From: Mucilaginibacter sp. 14171R-50
GTDB lineage: Bacteria > Bacteroidota > Bacteroidia > Sphingobacteriales > Sphingobacteriaceae
Assembly (NCBI RefSeq): GCF_010093045.1
Contig: NZ_CP048115.1
Span: forward strand, 4,092,001-4,156,000
DNA length: 64,000 bases
Direction of reading: 5' to 3'
The notes beneath the pieces were generated by a model, which had not been told where the DNA came from, ran no database searches, and was given only the letters and a program-made list of their open reading frames with translations. Numbering within the stretch: position 1 is the first letter of the stretch; each line of letters opens with the position of its first letter. Made by a program: the position numbers and the translations under genes. Positions 8,068 to 16,522 of the stretch are shown piece by piece.

Positions 8068-8955
8068 CTACCACCGGATCGTCACCCCTGCCGATAAGCG
8101 GTAGCCCTCTCGTTCTGCTTTATTTAATTGTGTTTTGTTACTGCCGCCTGCGCTTAAAAACAATTCATCGATACCGTTACCTGTTTGCCAGTTGTAATAA
8201 CCTCCGCCGGCCTGTATGGCCAGTTTATCACACAACTTGTAAACCAGTTTCAAATCCCCATCTATACCAAAACCGTTTGCCGCATGGCGGTAACTAACCG
8301 GGTGTTGAAAGGTTTGTATCAAATTCCAGTCGGCAGCTGCACTGTAGTTAGCCTGGTTATATTGTAAGGCGGCATTTACGTTTAACTTACTGCTAATAGT
8401 CAAAAAACCTGTTGCTCTTACAAACACGCCCTTCCAGCTTGCCTTGTAAGTACTGTTCAGATCAGAAATATTACCTGTACGATCTAATATATACAGCGAT
8501 TGGGTGCTTGCATTATAACCTGCATAACCATTTAAGGCAAATCTGCTCTTGTTGAGCAGCACATATCCTGCACCTATACTCCAATCGCGCAGGTAGCCTT
8601 TATCGGCATCAAAAAGATCATCGTAAACCATGTTGGTGCGGTTATCGCCATTATAATCGTTATCCCTAACCGCACCGGATGTGGTAAATACATTAGCGTA
8701 ACCGGCGGTAAGCATAAACTGCTTCCATACATTCCATTCTCCCGTCGCGGTTAACAATACGCCTCCAACTTTTTTCCATTGCAGTTCTGAGTAGATGTTA
8801 GGGTTTTGACCCGCTAAATTACCGGCGATAGACCATTTTAGGTCCTGCTGGCCATAACCCGTAGTAACGCTTAACGAAAGCTTACGGGGGGCGGTTTGTG
8901 CATATCCGCCAATTACTGCAAAGGTTAAAAAACAGGTGAGTAATATTTTTTTCAT
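8068..8955 (-). CDS. Outer-membrane beta-barrel protein, omptin-like
   Basis: The protein has 295 residues with a signal peptide ending GGYAQ near residue 20. The rest alternates polar and aromatic residues as in transmembrane strands and ends in VTIRW, an outer-membrane C-terminus. The DLKWSIAG and SELQWKKVGG segments recall the omptin-like barrels annotated as Protochlamydia outer-membrane protein. I cannot confirm omptin catalytic Asp/His residues, so a protease function is not claimed. It follows the susCD genes on the same strand but is separated from them by two hairpins. Confidence 0.6.
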   Translation of the reverse strand: MKKILLTCFLTFAVIGGYAQTAPRKLSLSVTTGYGQQDLKWSIAGNLAGQNPNIYSELQWKKVGGVLLTATGEWNVWKQFMLTAGYANVFTTSGAVRDNDYNGDNRTNMVYDDLFDADKGYLRDWSIGAGYVLLNKSRFALNGYAGYNASTQSLYILDRTGNISDLNSTYKASWKGVFVRATGFLTISSKLNVNAALQYNQANYSAAADWNLIQTFQHPVSYRHAANGFGIDGDLKLVYKLCDKLAIQAGGGYYNWQTGNGIDELFLSAGGSNKTQLNKAEREGYRLSAGVTIRW

Positions 8956-8964
8956 CAGGTAATT

Positions 8965-8992
8965 AAAAAGCCCGCCCCTTTTAAGGCAGGCT
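8965..8992 (-). terminator. Terminator-like hairpin in the leader of the barrel gene
   Basis: On the minus strand a GC-rich stem (AGCCTGCC against GGCGGGCT, one mismatch; 8992-8969) is followed by CTTTTT. It lies only 13 bp before the ATG at 8955, so it is an attenuator candidate, or a second read-through stop behind the susD terminator. Confidence 0.5.
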
Positions 8993-9040
8993 AATTTATG
9001 AATTAATTGATCGTTAGTACCAACAGCAGGAACGGTTTAT

Positions 9041-9074
9041 GCAAAAGCCGGGCTTAGTGTGGTAAGCCCGGCTT
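9041..9074 (-). terminator. Intrinsic terminator of the susCD transcript
   Basis: A perfect 12-bp stem (AAGCCGGGCTTA at 9045-9056 with its complement at 9063-9074) and a 6-nt loop. On the minus strand the stem ends in TTTT. It lies 20 bp past the susD stop. Confidence 0.85.
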
Positions 9075-9094
9075 AATAAGGTTTAGGGAATTGA

Positions 9095-10966
9095 TTACTC
9101 TACCACTTTATCAAGCGGCGGAACGTTGTTTTCTGAACCGGAATACCCTTTATTTTGATTGATATGCCCGTTGATGTTCAAATCGATATCGCTTTGTGGT
9201 ATGGGCCACAACACGTGATATGGCGATATGGTAAAATGGTTACCCGAGTTTGTAACAACATTTGGGTTCTTATAAAAATCGTTTTTCTCCATTATCCGGT
9301 CGTAAAAGAAGTTATCGGTAGAGAAACTGGCTATGTTATAAGTTTTGCCATTGTAGGCTGCCTTGCCTGTTTGGGCAAATATATAGGCCATGCGGGTAAG
9401 TTCGTCCTTACGCGGCTCTTCCCAGAAAAGTTCGCGGGCTCGTTCGTCAAGTATAGTGCCGATGTTAACCTTACTTGGATCTGTAAGCAATTCGGCGTTG
9501 GCACGTGCACGAACCTTGTTTATATCAGCCATTGCCAGGGCGTTTTGGCCTTTCCACCAGTAAGCTTCGGCACGCAGCAAGTAAGTTTCGGCTAAACGGA
9601 ATACATACCAGTCGGTATTAGTACCGCGTGGCGGGCTCCACCATTTATCAGAGGCTGTTGTCCCCGACCCGATAAACACTTTGTAGTGCGGCCAGCCAAA
9701 CCATGCGCGGATAGTATCCTTGGCACCGTTCAGGAAACGCTGGTTTACGTTTGCGGCAGTATATTGCTCCAAATGTTTGCCGTACCATGCGGGGTCGGAG
9801 GTTTTTAGGCCCGGGTGATTATAAACCAGGTCGGTCATATCCATCCACATGCCTTTGGCATGGCGGTAATCGGTATTGTCTGTCCAAATGTACTTGGTAG
9901 CATAAGGCGTACCACGCAGGCGGCCAATACCGCGGCCATACCATAAGGTAAGCGGAAACTCTTCTGTTACCTTATCAGAGATACCCGGTTTTAAGGCGCC
10001 GGGTGTAAGTATGGTTCCGTTGTGCCACATGGGTACACAGTTACGCATTAGCTGCGAGCCCAGGTTGGTGGCGCCTTCCAGGTTTTCGCGGTCTATTACT
10101 ACATAAAGCGCTTCGGTATTTGCCGCTATCGATTTATTCTCGGGGCGGTGCAAATCCCATACAACATTTTTGGTAGCATCGCCGGCAACAATACCAAACC
10201 GGTTGGTCATCAAAGCATAAGGGCCGTTAATAGCGATATTTGCTGATGCTATGGCGTCGTCAAATAAACCAAGTGCCAGGTTAATTTTAGTTAAAAGGTG
10301 TGCCGCCGCGCCTTTTGAAGGTTCGCCCTTGGCGCCGTCATCTGTAAGTTTAGTTACAGCAAACTCAAGGTCTTCCTTCATCTTTTTCAGGATAACCATA
10401 CGCTGGGTGCTTACATACGACGTATTTACAATGGTTTCTTCTTTTAACAGCAACGGAACATCGCCAAACTCGTGCACCAGACGGTAATACCTGTACGCTC
10501 TGTGAAAATATGCTCCCGCCAACACTTTATTCTTATCATCGTCAGATGGCCATTGGATATCGTTGATCCTGGTAATAATAACGTTGGCATCGTGCACACC
10601 CTGCCACCAAACCTGCCAGTAGCGGCCTATTTTGTTATAGTCGTCGCTATTTAGGTTAGCGGTAGGTGTGATCCTGATGTTAAGGTCCTGCGCCGGTGTG
10701 GTTTTATCGGTAGTGCCCTCAACAGCCGCATCTGTAAAAATAGATTCGGTTAACATTGGCGCCGAGTCGCCAAAAAATTCGAACCTGACACTTAAGTTTA
10801 AGTTGAGCAATAACGAGCGGAAGGCGGCCGGTGTGGTTAACGTATTGCCCGGTGTATATTTAGATGGCGCCTCAGGGAAAAGGTCGCTGCGCTTTGTACA
10901 TCCTCCGGCTGCAAATACAGCTCCTATTGCCAGCGCGGCTATTATATTTTTATTTATCTTTTTCAT
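9095..10966 (-). CDS. SusD/RagB-family surface lipoprotein
   Basis: The protein has 623 residues from the ATG at 10966 (a TTG two codons upstream is less likely). The signal ends in a lipobox, VFAAGGC, so the mature protein starts with a lipidated Cys. The N-terminal TPR-like SusD core includes GVHDANVIITRIND and GAYFHRAYRYYRLVHEFGDVPLL, the family signature. The C-terminal block has FRLAETYLLRAEAYWWKGQ and the RARELFWEEPRKDELTR region. It caps the SusC pore and binds nutrient, usually a glycan, at the cell surface. It follows susC by 19 bp in one operon. The ligand cannot be told from sequence. Confidence 0.93.
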   Translation of the reverse strand: MKKINKNIIAALAIGAVFAAGGCTKRSDLFPEAPSKYTPGNTLTTPAAFRSLLLNLNLSVRFEFFGDSAPMLTESIFTDAAVEGTTDKTTPAQDLNIRITPTANLNSDDYNKIGRYWQVWWQGVHDANVIITRINDIQWPSDDDKNKVLAGAYFHRAYRYYRLVHEFGDVPLLLKEETIVNTSYVSTQRMVILKKMKEDLEFAVTKLTDDGAKGEPSKGAAAHLLTKINLALGLFDDAIASANIAINGPYALMTNRFGIVAGDATKNVVWDLHRPENKSIAANTEALYVVIDRENLEGATNLGSQLMRNCVPMWHNGTILTPGALKPGISDKVTEEFPLTLWYGRGIGRLRGTPYATKYIWTDNTDYRHAKGMWMDMTDLVYNHPGLKTSDPAWYGKHLEQYTAANVNQRFLNGAKDTIRAWFGWPHYKVFIGSGTTASDKWWSPPRGTNTDWYVFRLAETYLLRAEAYWWKGQNALAMADINKVRARANAELLTDPSKVNIGTILDERARELFWEEPRKDELTRMAYIFAQTGKAAYNGKTYNIASFSTDNFFYDRIMEKNDFYKNPNVVTNSGNHFTISPYHVLWPIPQSDIDLNINGHINQNKGYSGSENNVPPLDKVVE

Positions 10967-10985
10967 ATTCAAGTTGCTTTATACT

Positions 10986-13900
10986 TTAAAAAGTGACGTT
11001 AAATCCTGCTGCCAGAAACCGTGGTGTTGGGCCGTTATTCTGCGGATCCCAAAGCGGCCAGTCAGAGATAACGGCGGCGTTTGTAGCATTCACAAACAGT
11101 TTGGCGCTCGACATCCCCAGGCGTTTTATTAAAGCGGGGCTAAAGGTGTAACCTAACGATACGGTTTGCAGCCTGATGAAAGACGCTTTGCGCCATATAT
11201 TAATGGTAGTACCTGACGAACCTGAGTTTAACCTGGCGTAGTCGTTTATGGGGTTATCGGGGGTCCAGTATGGCAGGTCGTAAGCATTCATACGGCCGTT
11301 GCCCACGCTGCCCGGGTTGTTAACAGCATTGTTAAACTGCCTTAATTGCCCTATGCTTGATACCAGCATAAACGAGAAATCGAAGTTTTTCAGGAAATTG
11401 AAATCGTTACGTAACGACCAGCTGAACTTTGGAGCTGTTGAACCTTTAAAGACCTTATCGTCATTGGTAAACTTGAAATCGCCGGTGCGGTCTTCCAGCT
11501 TAAAATCGCCGGGTACAGCGCCATATTTCTTGGCTTCGTCAAGCTCATCGGTTTGCCATACGCCTTTTACGTTATAATCCCATACGGCATCAATATCGTG
11601 GCCAATAAACCAGCCGTTACCTATATCGTCTTTTTCGGGAATGGTAATTGTATTGCCCGCGGCATCGGTTGTTGTTGACGAACCATACAGGTGAACCAGT
11701 TTGTTACGGTTTAAATAAAAGGTACCGGTTGCACTCCAGTTAAAGTTTTTGTGCTGCATGATCTTACCTTCCAGTAAAACTTCGATACCCTTGTTGTTTA
11801 CCTCGCCAATGTTTGTATACACGTCAGGGACAGTATAGCCCATTATCTGTGGCAAAGTACGTTTAACAATTAAGCCCGTGGTTTTACGGTTGTAAACATC
11901 TACCGAACCGCTAAGGCGATTATTAAGGACAGCAAAATCTAAACCTAAGTTAGGGCCGGTTGTACGCTCCCAGGTAAGCAGGTTATTTTGCATGGATGCT
12001 ACCAGGATGCTGTTGTTATTGGTGACGCTTCCGTTAGATACGGTTGGATATTTAGCGCCGTTGATAATTGCCAGGGCCAGGCTTGGATCGGCCGTGCCGC
12101 TTGCCAAACGGTTACCGTTAGAGCCGTAGCCGAAGCGCAGCTTACCATAGTTTAACCACTTAAAGAAATCGGTTTTAAAGAACTTCTCGTCGCTAAAGGT
12201 CCACGCTACGGCGCCATCAAAATAATTTTGGCGTGGCTGTGTTAAACCAAACGGCGAAAAGCCGTCGCGGCGGGCGGTGAAGGTGAAGTTGTATTTACCT
12301 GATAAGGTGTAATTGATACGCCCCATCAAACCGTCGGCATTGTAAACACGATCATCGCTGCTTTCAACCGGCAGGGTACCCGCGCCAATATTATGATAGC
12401 CCAAAACATCGCTGGGGCTAAATTGCGAGTTGTTTGTACGCGTGTACCAGGTTTGGTACTTCTCTTTATTTAACAGAAAGGTAGCATCAAAGGTATGTAT
12501 ACCAAATGTTTTGTTCCAGGTTAGGATATTATCGATATTATACCTGTAACGTTCTTCCATCGAGCGATAAGCCGTACCGGTAAGGCCATTCACCGCAATT
12601 TCGTTGGGGTTTGCGCCCGGCCTGGCAAAAAAGTTACGATAGGCTTCTATCTGCGGCGAAAAATTAAGGGTGTATTTAAACCCGAATGGAAGGTCGACCC
12701 TCGTAAATAATGTCGAAAAAAGTACGTTTTGCCTGTAAACATTACTGTTGTACTTATTACCTAAAAAAGGGTTACGTTGGTTTAAGCCGCTATCGTCGGT
12801 GTCTATACGCGTTAATGTGCCGTCGGGCTTATATACATCGCCATAAGGGGACGAGTTGATGATCTGCCCCCAATCGGCCTGGTTAAGGTCGTATCCCGAA
12901 AGGCCGAAAGGGTTGGCCGAGTGGCTTTCATCGCGCATAGAAAATTGCGCGTTTACACCTACCGTTAAAAATTTGGCTGCCTTACCCTCCAGGTTTACGC
13001 GGAAACGGGTGTTGTTGTAATCACCCCCCTGTATCAGGTTTTCGTTATTGGTGAAGTTGCCCGAAAAATAATAGCTAACCGTTTCGCTCCGGCCCGACAG
13101 GCTGGCGGTATAATCCTGCCTTAAGCCGTTTCTGAAGATCAGTTTAGACCAATCGGTAACCTTGCCGGCCTTGTAATTGGCAATTTCATTGGCAAACAGG
13201 CCCAGGCGCTGTAAATAAACATCAACAGGGTCGCCGGTAGCACCCGACAAAAATTGGTCTAATGTAACACCTTCGGGCAAATCGCGCGGATCGCTGTAAT
13301 AGTAATATGGTTTAGAGGTATTGGCGCTTCGCTGCACGTCTGATCGCCAGTGAAGAAAATCCTCGCCCTGGTGATATGGCTGGTTTTGAAGCAACTGCGC
13401 AACACCCACGTTGGCATTAAGCGTAACTACCGAAGCGCCCTTTTTACCTTTTTTTGTTGTTACGGCAACTACACCGCCCGCAGACTGCGCACCGTAAACC
13501 GCCAAAGCGCTTGGATCGCGCAATACGTCAACCCTGTCTATATCGTTCGGGTTGATGTCGGCCAGGTCGCCAAAGTAAATAACGCCATCTAATACTATCA
13601 GCGGGCTTACGTTACCGGATAAGCTGGCTTTACCGCGCACCTGAAAATCGCCGGCGCCCGCGCCTTTAGCAGATGTGTTAAGCGCCACAGATATCCCCGG
13701 TACGGCGCCACGCAATACATCGGCTACGCTGGTAGGGTTATCGTTTTCAAACTTATCTGCCTTAACGCTGGTAATGGCCCCGGTAACATCTTTAACCGCA
13801 CGTGTACCATAACCTATAACCACAACTTCGGCAAGCTGTTTATTGTTATCGGCCAGCGTAATGTTAATTAAGGCTCGGCCGTCAACCTGTTGCTCCTGAG

Positions 13901-14135
13901 TGGTGTAGCCCATAAAACTATAGGTAAGCGTTGCGTTGCCGGCAGCGGTGATAGTGTAGCTGCCGTTAACATCAGTTACGGTGCCGGCACCCGTTGTTTT
14001 GTTTCGTACGGTCACACCCGGCAAAGGCAATCCCTGGCTGTCTTTAACAACGCCTTTCACCGTAACATCCTGAGCAAAGGACACGGTTAGCATTGCTATA
14101 AGGAAAGCAAAAATTAGAGTAATTCTTTTTTTCAT
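10986..14135 (-). CDS. SusC/RagA-family TonB-dependent outer-membrane transporter
   Basis: The protein has 1049 residues. A signal peptide ends FAQ near 22. A carboxypeptidase-D-regulatory-like domain follows (about 25-105, VKGVVKDSQGLPLPGVTV), then a plug domain with VVVIGYGTRAVKDVTGAI, VLRGAVPGISV and VDVLRDPSALAVYGAQSAGGVVAVTT, then a 22-strand barrel. There is no FecR-interacting N-terminal extension, so control through a FecI/FecR pair is not expected. It imports a substrate bound by the SusD partner using TonB energy. The upstream gap is long and holds paired palindromes. Confidence 0.95.
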   Translation of the reverse strand: MKKRITLIFAFLIAMLTVSFAQDVTVKGVVKDSQGLPLPGVTVRNKTTGAGTVTDVNGSYTITAAGNATLTYSFMGYTTQEQQVDGRALINITLADNNKQLAEVVVIGYGTRAVKDVTGAITSVKADKFENDNPTSVADVLRGAVPGISVALNTSAKGAGAGDFQVRGKASLSGNVSPLIVLDGVIYFGDLADINPNDIDRVDVLRDPSALAVYGAQSAGGVVAVTTKKGKKGASVVTLNANVGVAQLLQNQPYHQGEDFLHWRSDVQRSANTSKPYYYYSDPRDLPEGVTLDQFLSGATGDPVDVYLQRLGLFANEIANYKAGKVTDWSKLIFRNGLRQDYTASLSGRSETVSYYFSGNFTNNENLIQGGDYNNTRFRVNLEGKAAKFLTVGVNAQFSMRDESHSANPFGLSGYDLNQADWGQIINSSPYGDVYKPDGTLTRIDTDDSGLNQRNPFLGNKYNSNVYRQNVLFSTLFTRVDLPFGFKYTLNFSPQIEAYRNFFARPGANPNEIAVNGLTGTAYRSMEERYRYNIDNILTWNKTFGIHTFDATFLLNKEKYQTWYTRTNNSQFSPSDVLGYHNIGAGTLPVESSDDRVYNADGLMGRINYTLSGKYNFTFTARRDGFSPFGLTQPRQNYFDGAVAWTFSDEKFFKTDFFKWLNYGKLRFGYGSNGNRLASGTADPSLALAIINGAKYPTVSNGSVTNNNSILVASMQNNLLTWERTTGPNLGLDFAVLNNRLSGSVDVYNRKTTGLIVKRTLPQIMGYTVPDVYTNIGEVNNKGIEVLLEGKIMQHKNFNWSATGTFYLNRNKLVHLYGSSTTTDAAGNTITIPEKDDIGNGWFIGHDIDAVWDYNVKGVWQTDELDEAKKYGAVPGDFKLEDRTGDFKFTNDDKVFKGSTAPKFSWSLRNDFNFLKNFDFSFMLVSSIGQLRQFNNAVNNPGSVGNGRMNAYDLPYWTPDNPINDYARLNSGSSGTTINIWRKASFIRLQTVSLGYTFSPALIKRLGMSSAKLFVNATNAAVISDWPLWDPQNNGPTPRFLAAGFNVTF

Positions 14136-14558
14136 AATTTATGATTATTGTGATTAATTGATTAGGCGGCATGGCTGCCGGAATCCGCGCAAAATGCAAA
14201 CCTGGTTTGCTCAAATGCTTATGCAAATACGTCTGCAATAAAAGCGATTATCTCATCGTGAAATCCTCCGGAATTAAGTTGGTTAATTAGTAATTATTGG
14301 TGCACCGCCGTTTAACACAACCAGCAATGTCAACGCGCTTAGTATATTTTTAATGGATGATCTGTTGAAATTTGAACATACCGGCCCTCCCCTCTTAAAA
14401 AAATTAAAGACGATTTTTAGCAAGCTGCTGAAGGGCATCACTTTCATAATTGGCTTAGTTTATATTGGTAATTGGTGCCTGTAATTGGTTGGCCAGGTAC
14501 ATTAAGCTCAATTATACGACGTAATTGACCTAAGTTTATGTAAACCGCGACTATATTT

Positions 14559-14578
14559 CTACGAAAACGTTTGAGTAG
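14559..14578. promoter_or_regulatory. Operator-like palindrome 1
   Basis: CTACGAAAACGTTTGAGTAG is a 20-bp dyad with two mismatched pairs around an AAACGTTT core. Its centre is 33 bp (about three helical turns) from that of palindrome 2. The core resembles LacI/GalR-family operators; no such regulator gene is in the window. Confidence 0.5.
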
Positions 14579-14592
14579 ACAGGGTAATTGGT

Positions 14593-14610
14593 TACGATAA
14601 CGTTTTCGTA
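14593..14610. promoter_or_regulatory. Operator-like palindrome 2
   Basis: TACGATAACGTTTTCGTA is an 18-bp dyad with one mismatched pair, sharing the ACGAAAACGT word with palindrome 1. The distance to susC is about 460 bp, so the site may act through a long leader or looping. Confidence 0.5.
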
Positions 14611-14851
14611 AAAAAACCCGTTTTTGAATAGAAAAACAAGAAGGTTTGTCGTAAAATTGTCAAGCTGAAATATAGTGATCAACTAATAACGCGGAGGATA
14701 GTTCAAAAAATATGCTTACAATGCCATTCGGCATTATCGATAACGTTACATACGCTTAAAGTGTAATTGCTTACTGCAGCCGGTAAAAAATATCAATAAC
14801 AAGCGCGCTGAACGGCCTTTCCCGTAAACCTAACAAACAGAAAAGAGTGTG

Positions 14852-14965
14852 CTAATACAAAAAACTACCGGGCTTAAATCCCTTTTCATCAACTGTCAAA
14901 ACGGTTTGCGCCCGCGCCGAAAACGCGGCAAAGCATCCACACAATATAAATAGTATCTTTCTCAA
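14852..14965 (-). pseudogene. Signal-peptide stub of a lost secreted protein (37 codons)
   Basis: From a TTG at 14965 the minus strand encodes RKILFILCGCFAAFSARAQT, a convincing signal peptide with an ARA-Q cleavage site, then 17 residues ending GSFLY and a TAG at 14852-14854. No continuation is visible in another frame downstream. It is most likely the 5' end of a decayed secreted-protein gene, but a functional short secreted peptide cannot be excluded. It lies 46 bp downstream of the RRM gene on the same strand. Confidence 0.35.
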
Positions 14966-15010
14966 CAGTGTAAAATAGCTCTCGCTGCCAGGTACGGTTT
15001 AAGCAAAGCT

Positions 15011-15346
15011 TTAAACACGGCGGGGCCGCCTGGCTTTAACCGGTTCGTCGGGGCGCCTTAGCCTGGTATAAATCCGGGGTTTTACCACAACCGGTTCATC
15101 TTCCTTAATACTGATAGACAACTGCCGGCCGCCAAGCATAGTGCCGTTCAGCGCCGCTATTATTTGTTCGGCCCCGTGCCGGTCTGCCACTTCTAAAAAA
15201 GCGTACCCCTTGCATATTTTCGTCTTTTTATCACGCACTATCTTGATGGTGCAAACGTCGCCATACGGCGCAACAATCTGAACGAGTTCTAATTCCGTCA
15301 TTTCCAGCGGGAAACCGCCAACAAATATTTTAACCATGTTTTCCAT
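15011..15346 (-). CDS. Single-RRM RNA-binding protein
   Basis: The protein has 111 residues from the ATG at 15346. An RNA recognition motif fills residues 4-82, with RNP2 KIFVGGF and RNP1 KGYAFLEV both intact. A basic tail rich in Arg, Pro and Lys follows and probably adds RNA affinity. Small RRM proteins of this kind are common in Bacteroidetes and resemble cyanobacterial cold-inducible Rbp proteins; they bind single-stranded RNA and act after transcription. Its targets are unknown. The upstream TTG at 15358 would only add four residues. Confidence 0.9.
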   Translation of the reverse strand: MENMVKIFVGGFPLEMTELELVQIVAPYGDVCTIKIVRDKKTKICKGYAFLEVADRHGAEQIIAALNGTMLGGRQLSISIKEDEPVVVKPRIYTRLRRPDEPVKARRPRRV

Positions 15347-15544
15347 CGTACCCAGCAAAGGTAAGCAATCGCCCCATAAAAATATCTATAATCTTAACGC
15401 GGCACCGGCTGCGCTAAAAAAAGCAATTATAGCATTATTTATCAAATGCCATAAGCTTAAATCCCCGATCATTCAGAAGCATGGTTGTTTATGTTTTTCG
15501 TATTGTTAATTTAGTTTGTAGATTTAGCATCTCATTAGCAGTAT

Positions 15545-16522
15545 ATGAAAAATTTACCGGTTTTAAATAACAATCGCATCTTGCGTTTTTTTGGCGTACA
15601 AATAATAATGGCACTTATCGTTTTTTCTGGGGTTAAGGCTTCGGCGCCGATAGATAAAGATCCCGCCGTTATTGGCCGCTGGGATATCACGATAGAGAAA
15701 GACGGCAAAACCCTGCCATCGTGGTTAGAGGTGCAAAAATCGGGTACACATACGCTGATCGGGCGCTTTACTTATGCTTTCGGCAGTGCACGGCCTATTG
15801 CACAGGTTATGACGAATAGCGGCAAATACAGCTTTTCTATACCACCGCAATGGGAAGAAGGAAGCCGCAATATGGATTTTGAATTTGAGGTAAGCGGCGA
15901 TGCCCTGAAAGGCACCATGGTTTATACCGACGGAAAATCGTACAACTTTACAGGCGTACGCGCACCATTGATGATCAGGGCCAAAGCGCCTGTTTGGGGG
16001 AAACCCATCAGGTTATTTAACGGCAAAGACACCAAAGGCTGGCATACCGATGGCAAAAACCAGTGGACGGTAGAAAATGGCATTTTACGAAGCACCCACT
16101 CGGGCGCCAACCTGATCACCGATAGGAAATTCAGCGATTTTAAACTGCATATCGAGTTCCGCTACAAGCAGGGAAGCAACAGCGGCGTTTACCTGCGCGG
16201 CCGTTACGAGGTTCAGGTTATTGATACCAAAAGCGGCGAGCCCGAGCCGATAAACAACCAGTTCAGTTCGGTTTATGGTTTCCTTCCTCCAAATAAAATG
16301 ATGGCCAAAAACCCCGGCGAGTGGCAATCATACGATATTACCTTAGTAGGCCGCCTGGTAACTATTGTTGCAAACGGCACCATGGTAATATGCAGGCAGG
16401 AAATACCCGGTATAACCGGCGGCGCTATAGACAGCAGAGAAGGTGAGCCCGGACCGCTATTGATACAAGGCGACCACGGCCCTATTGACTACCGCAATAT
16501 TATTATCACCCCGGCTAAATAG
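15545..16522 (+). CDS. Secreted DUF1080 (3-keto-disaccharide hydrolase) protein
   Basis: The protein has 325 residues with an N-terminal hydrophobic segment (about 14-33) ending GVKASA, a signal peptide or anchor. Residues 40-140 are a beta-rich lipocalin-like segment (GRWDITIEKDGK). The C-terminal DUF1080 domain starts at PIRLFNGKDTKGWHTDGKN and contains FKLHIEFRYKQGSNSGVYLRGRYEVQV, the family core with a jelly-roll, concanavalin-like fold. Members cleave 3-ketodisaccharides in the periplasm. The gene ends tail to tail against the next one with no spacer. Confidence 0.85.
   Translation: MKNLPVLNNNRILRFFGVQIIMALIVFSGVKASAPIDKDPAVIGRWDITIEKDGKTLPSWLEVQKSGTHTLIGRFTYAFGSARPIAQVMTNSGKYSFSIPPQWEEGSRNMDFEFEVSGDALKGTMVYTDGKSYNFTGVRAPLMIRAKAPVWGKPIRLFNGKDTKGWHTDGKNQWTVENGILRSTHSGANLITDRKFSDFKLHIEFRYKQGSNSGVYLRGRYEVQVIDTKSGEPEPINNQFSSVYGFLPPNKMMAKNPGEWQSYDITLVGRLVTIVANGTMVICRQEIPGITGGAIDSREGEPGPLLIQGDHGPIDYRNIIITPAK

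Larger units (their letters stand above)
14136..14851. other. Long non-coding region upstream of susC
   Basis: No gene is seen in these 716 bp apart from the stub that follows at 14852. The region holds two operator-like palindromes (14559-14610), three exact copies of gtaattggt and one variant (14468, 14481, 14521, 14584), and a third taacgtta palindrome at 14741-14748. The susC promoter must lie here; I could not place an unambiguous TAnnTTTG box for it. Confidence 0.6.

Noticed and set aside
10986..14135. FecI/FecR-type control of susC
   Set aside because: No sigma or anti-sigma gene is nearby and the transporter has no extra signalling domain at its N-terminus.
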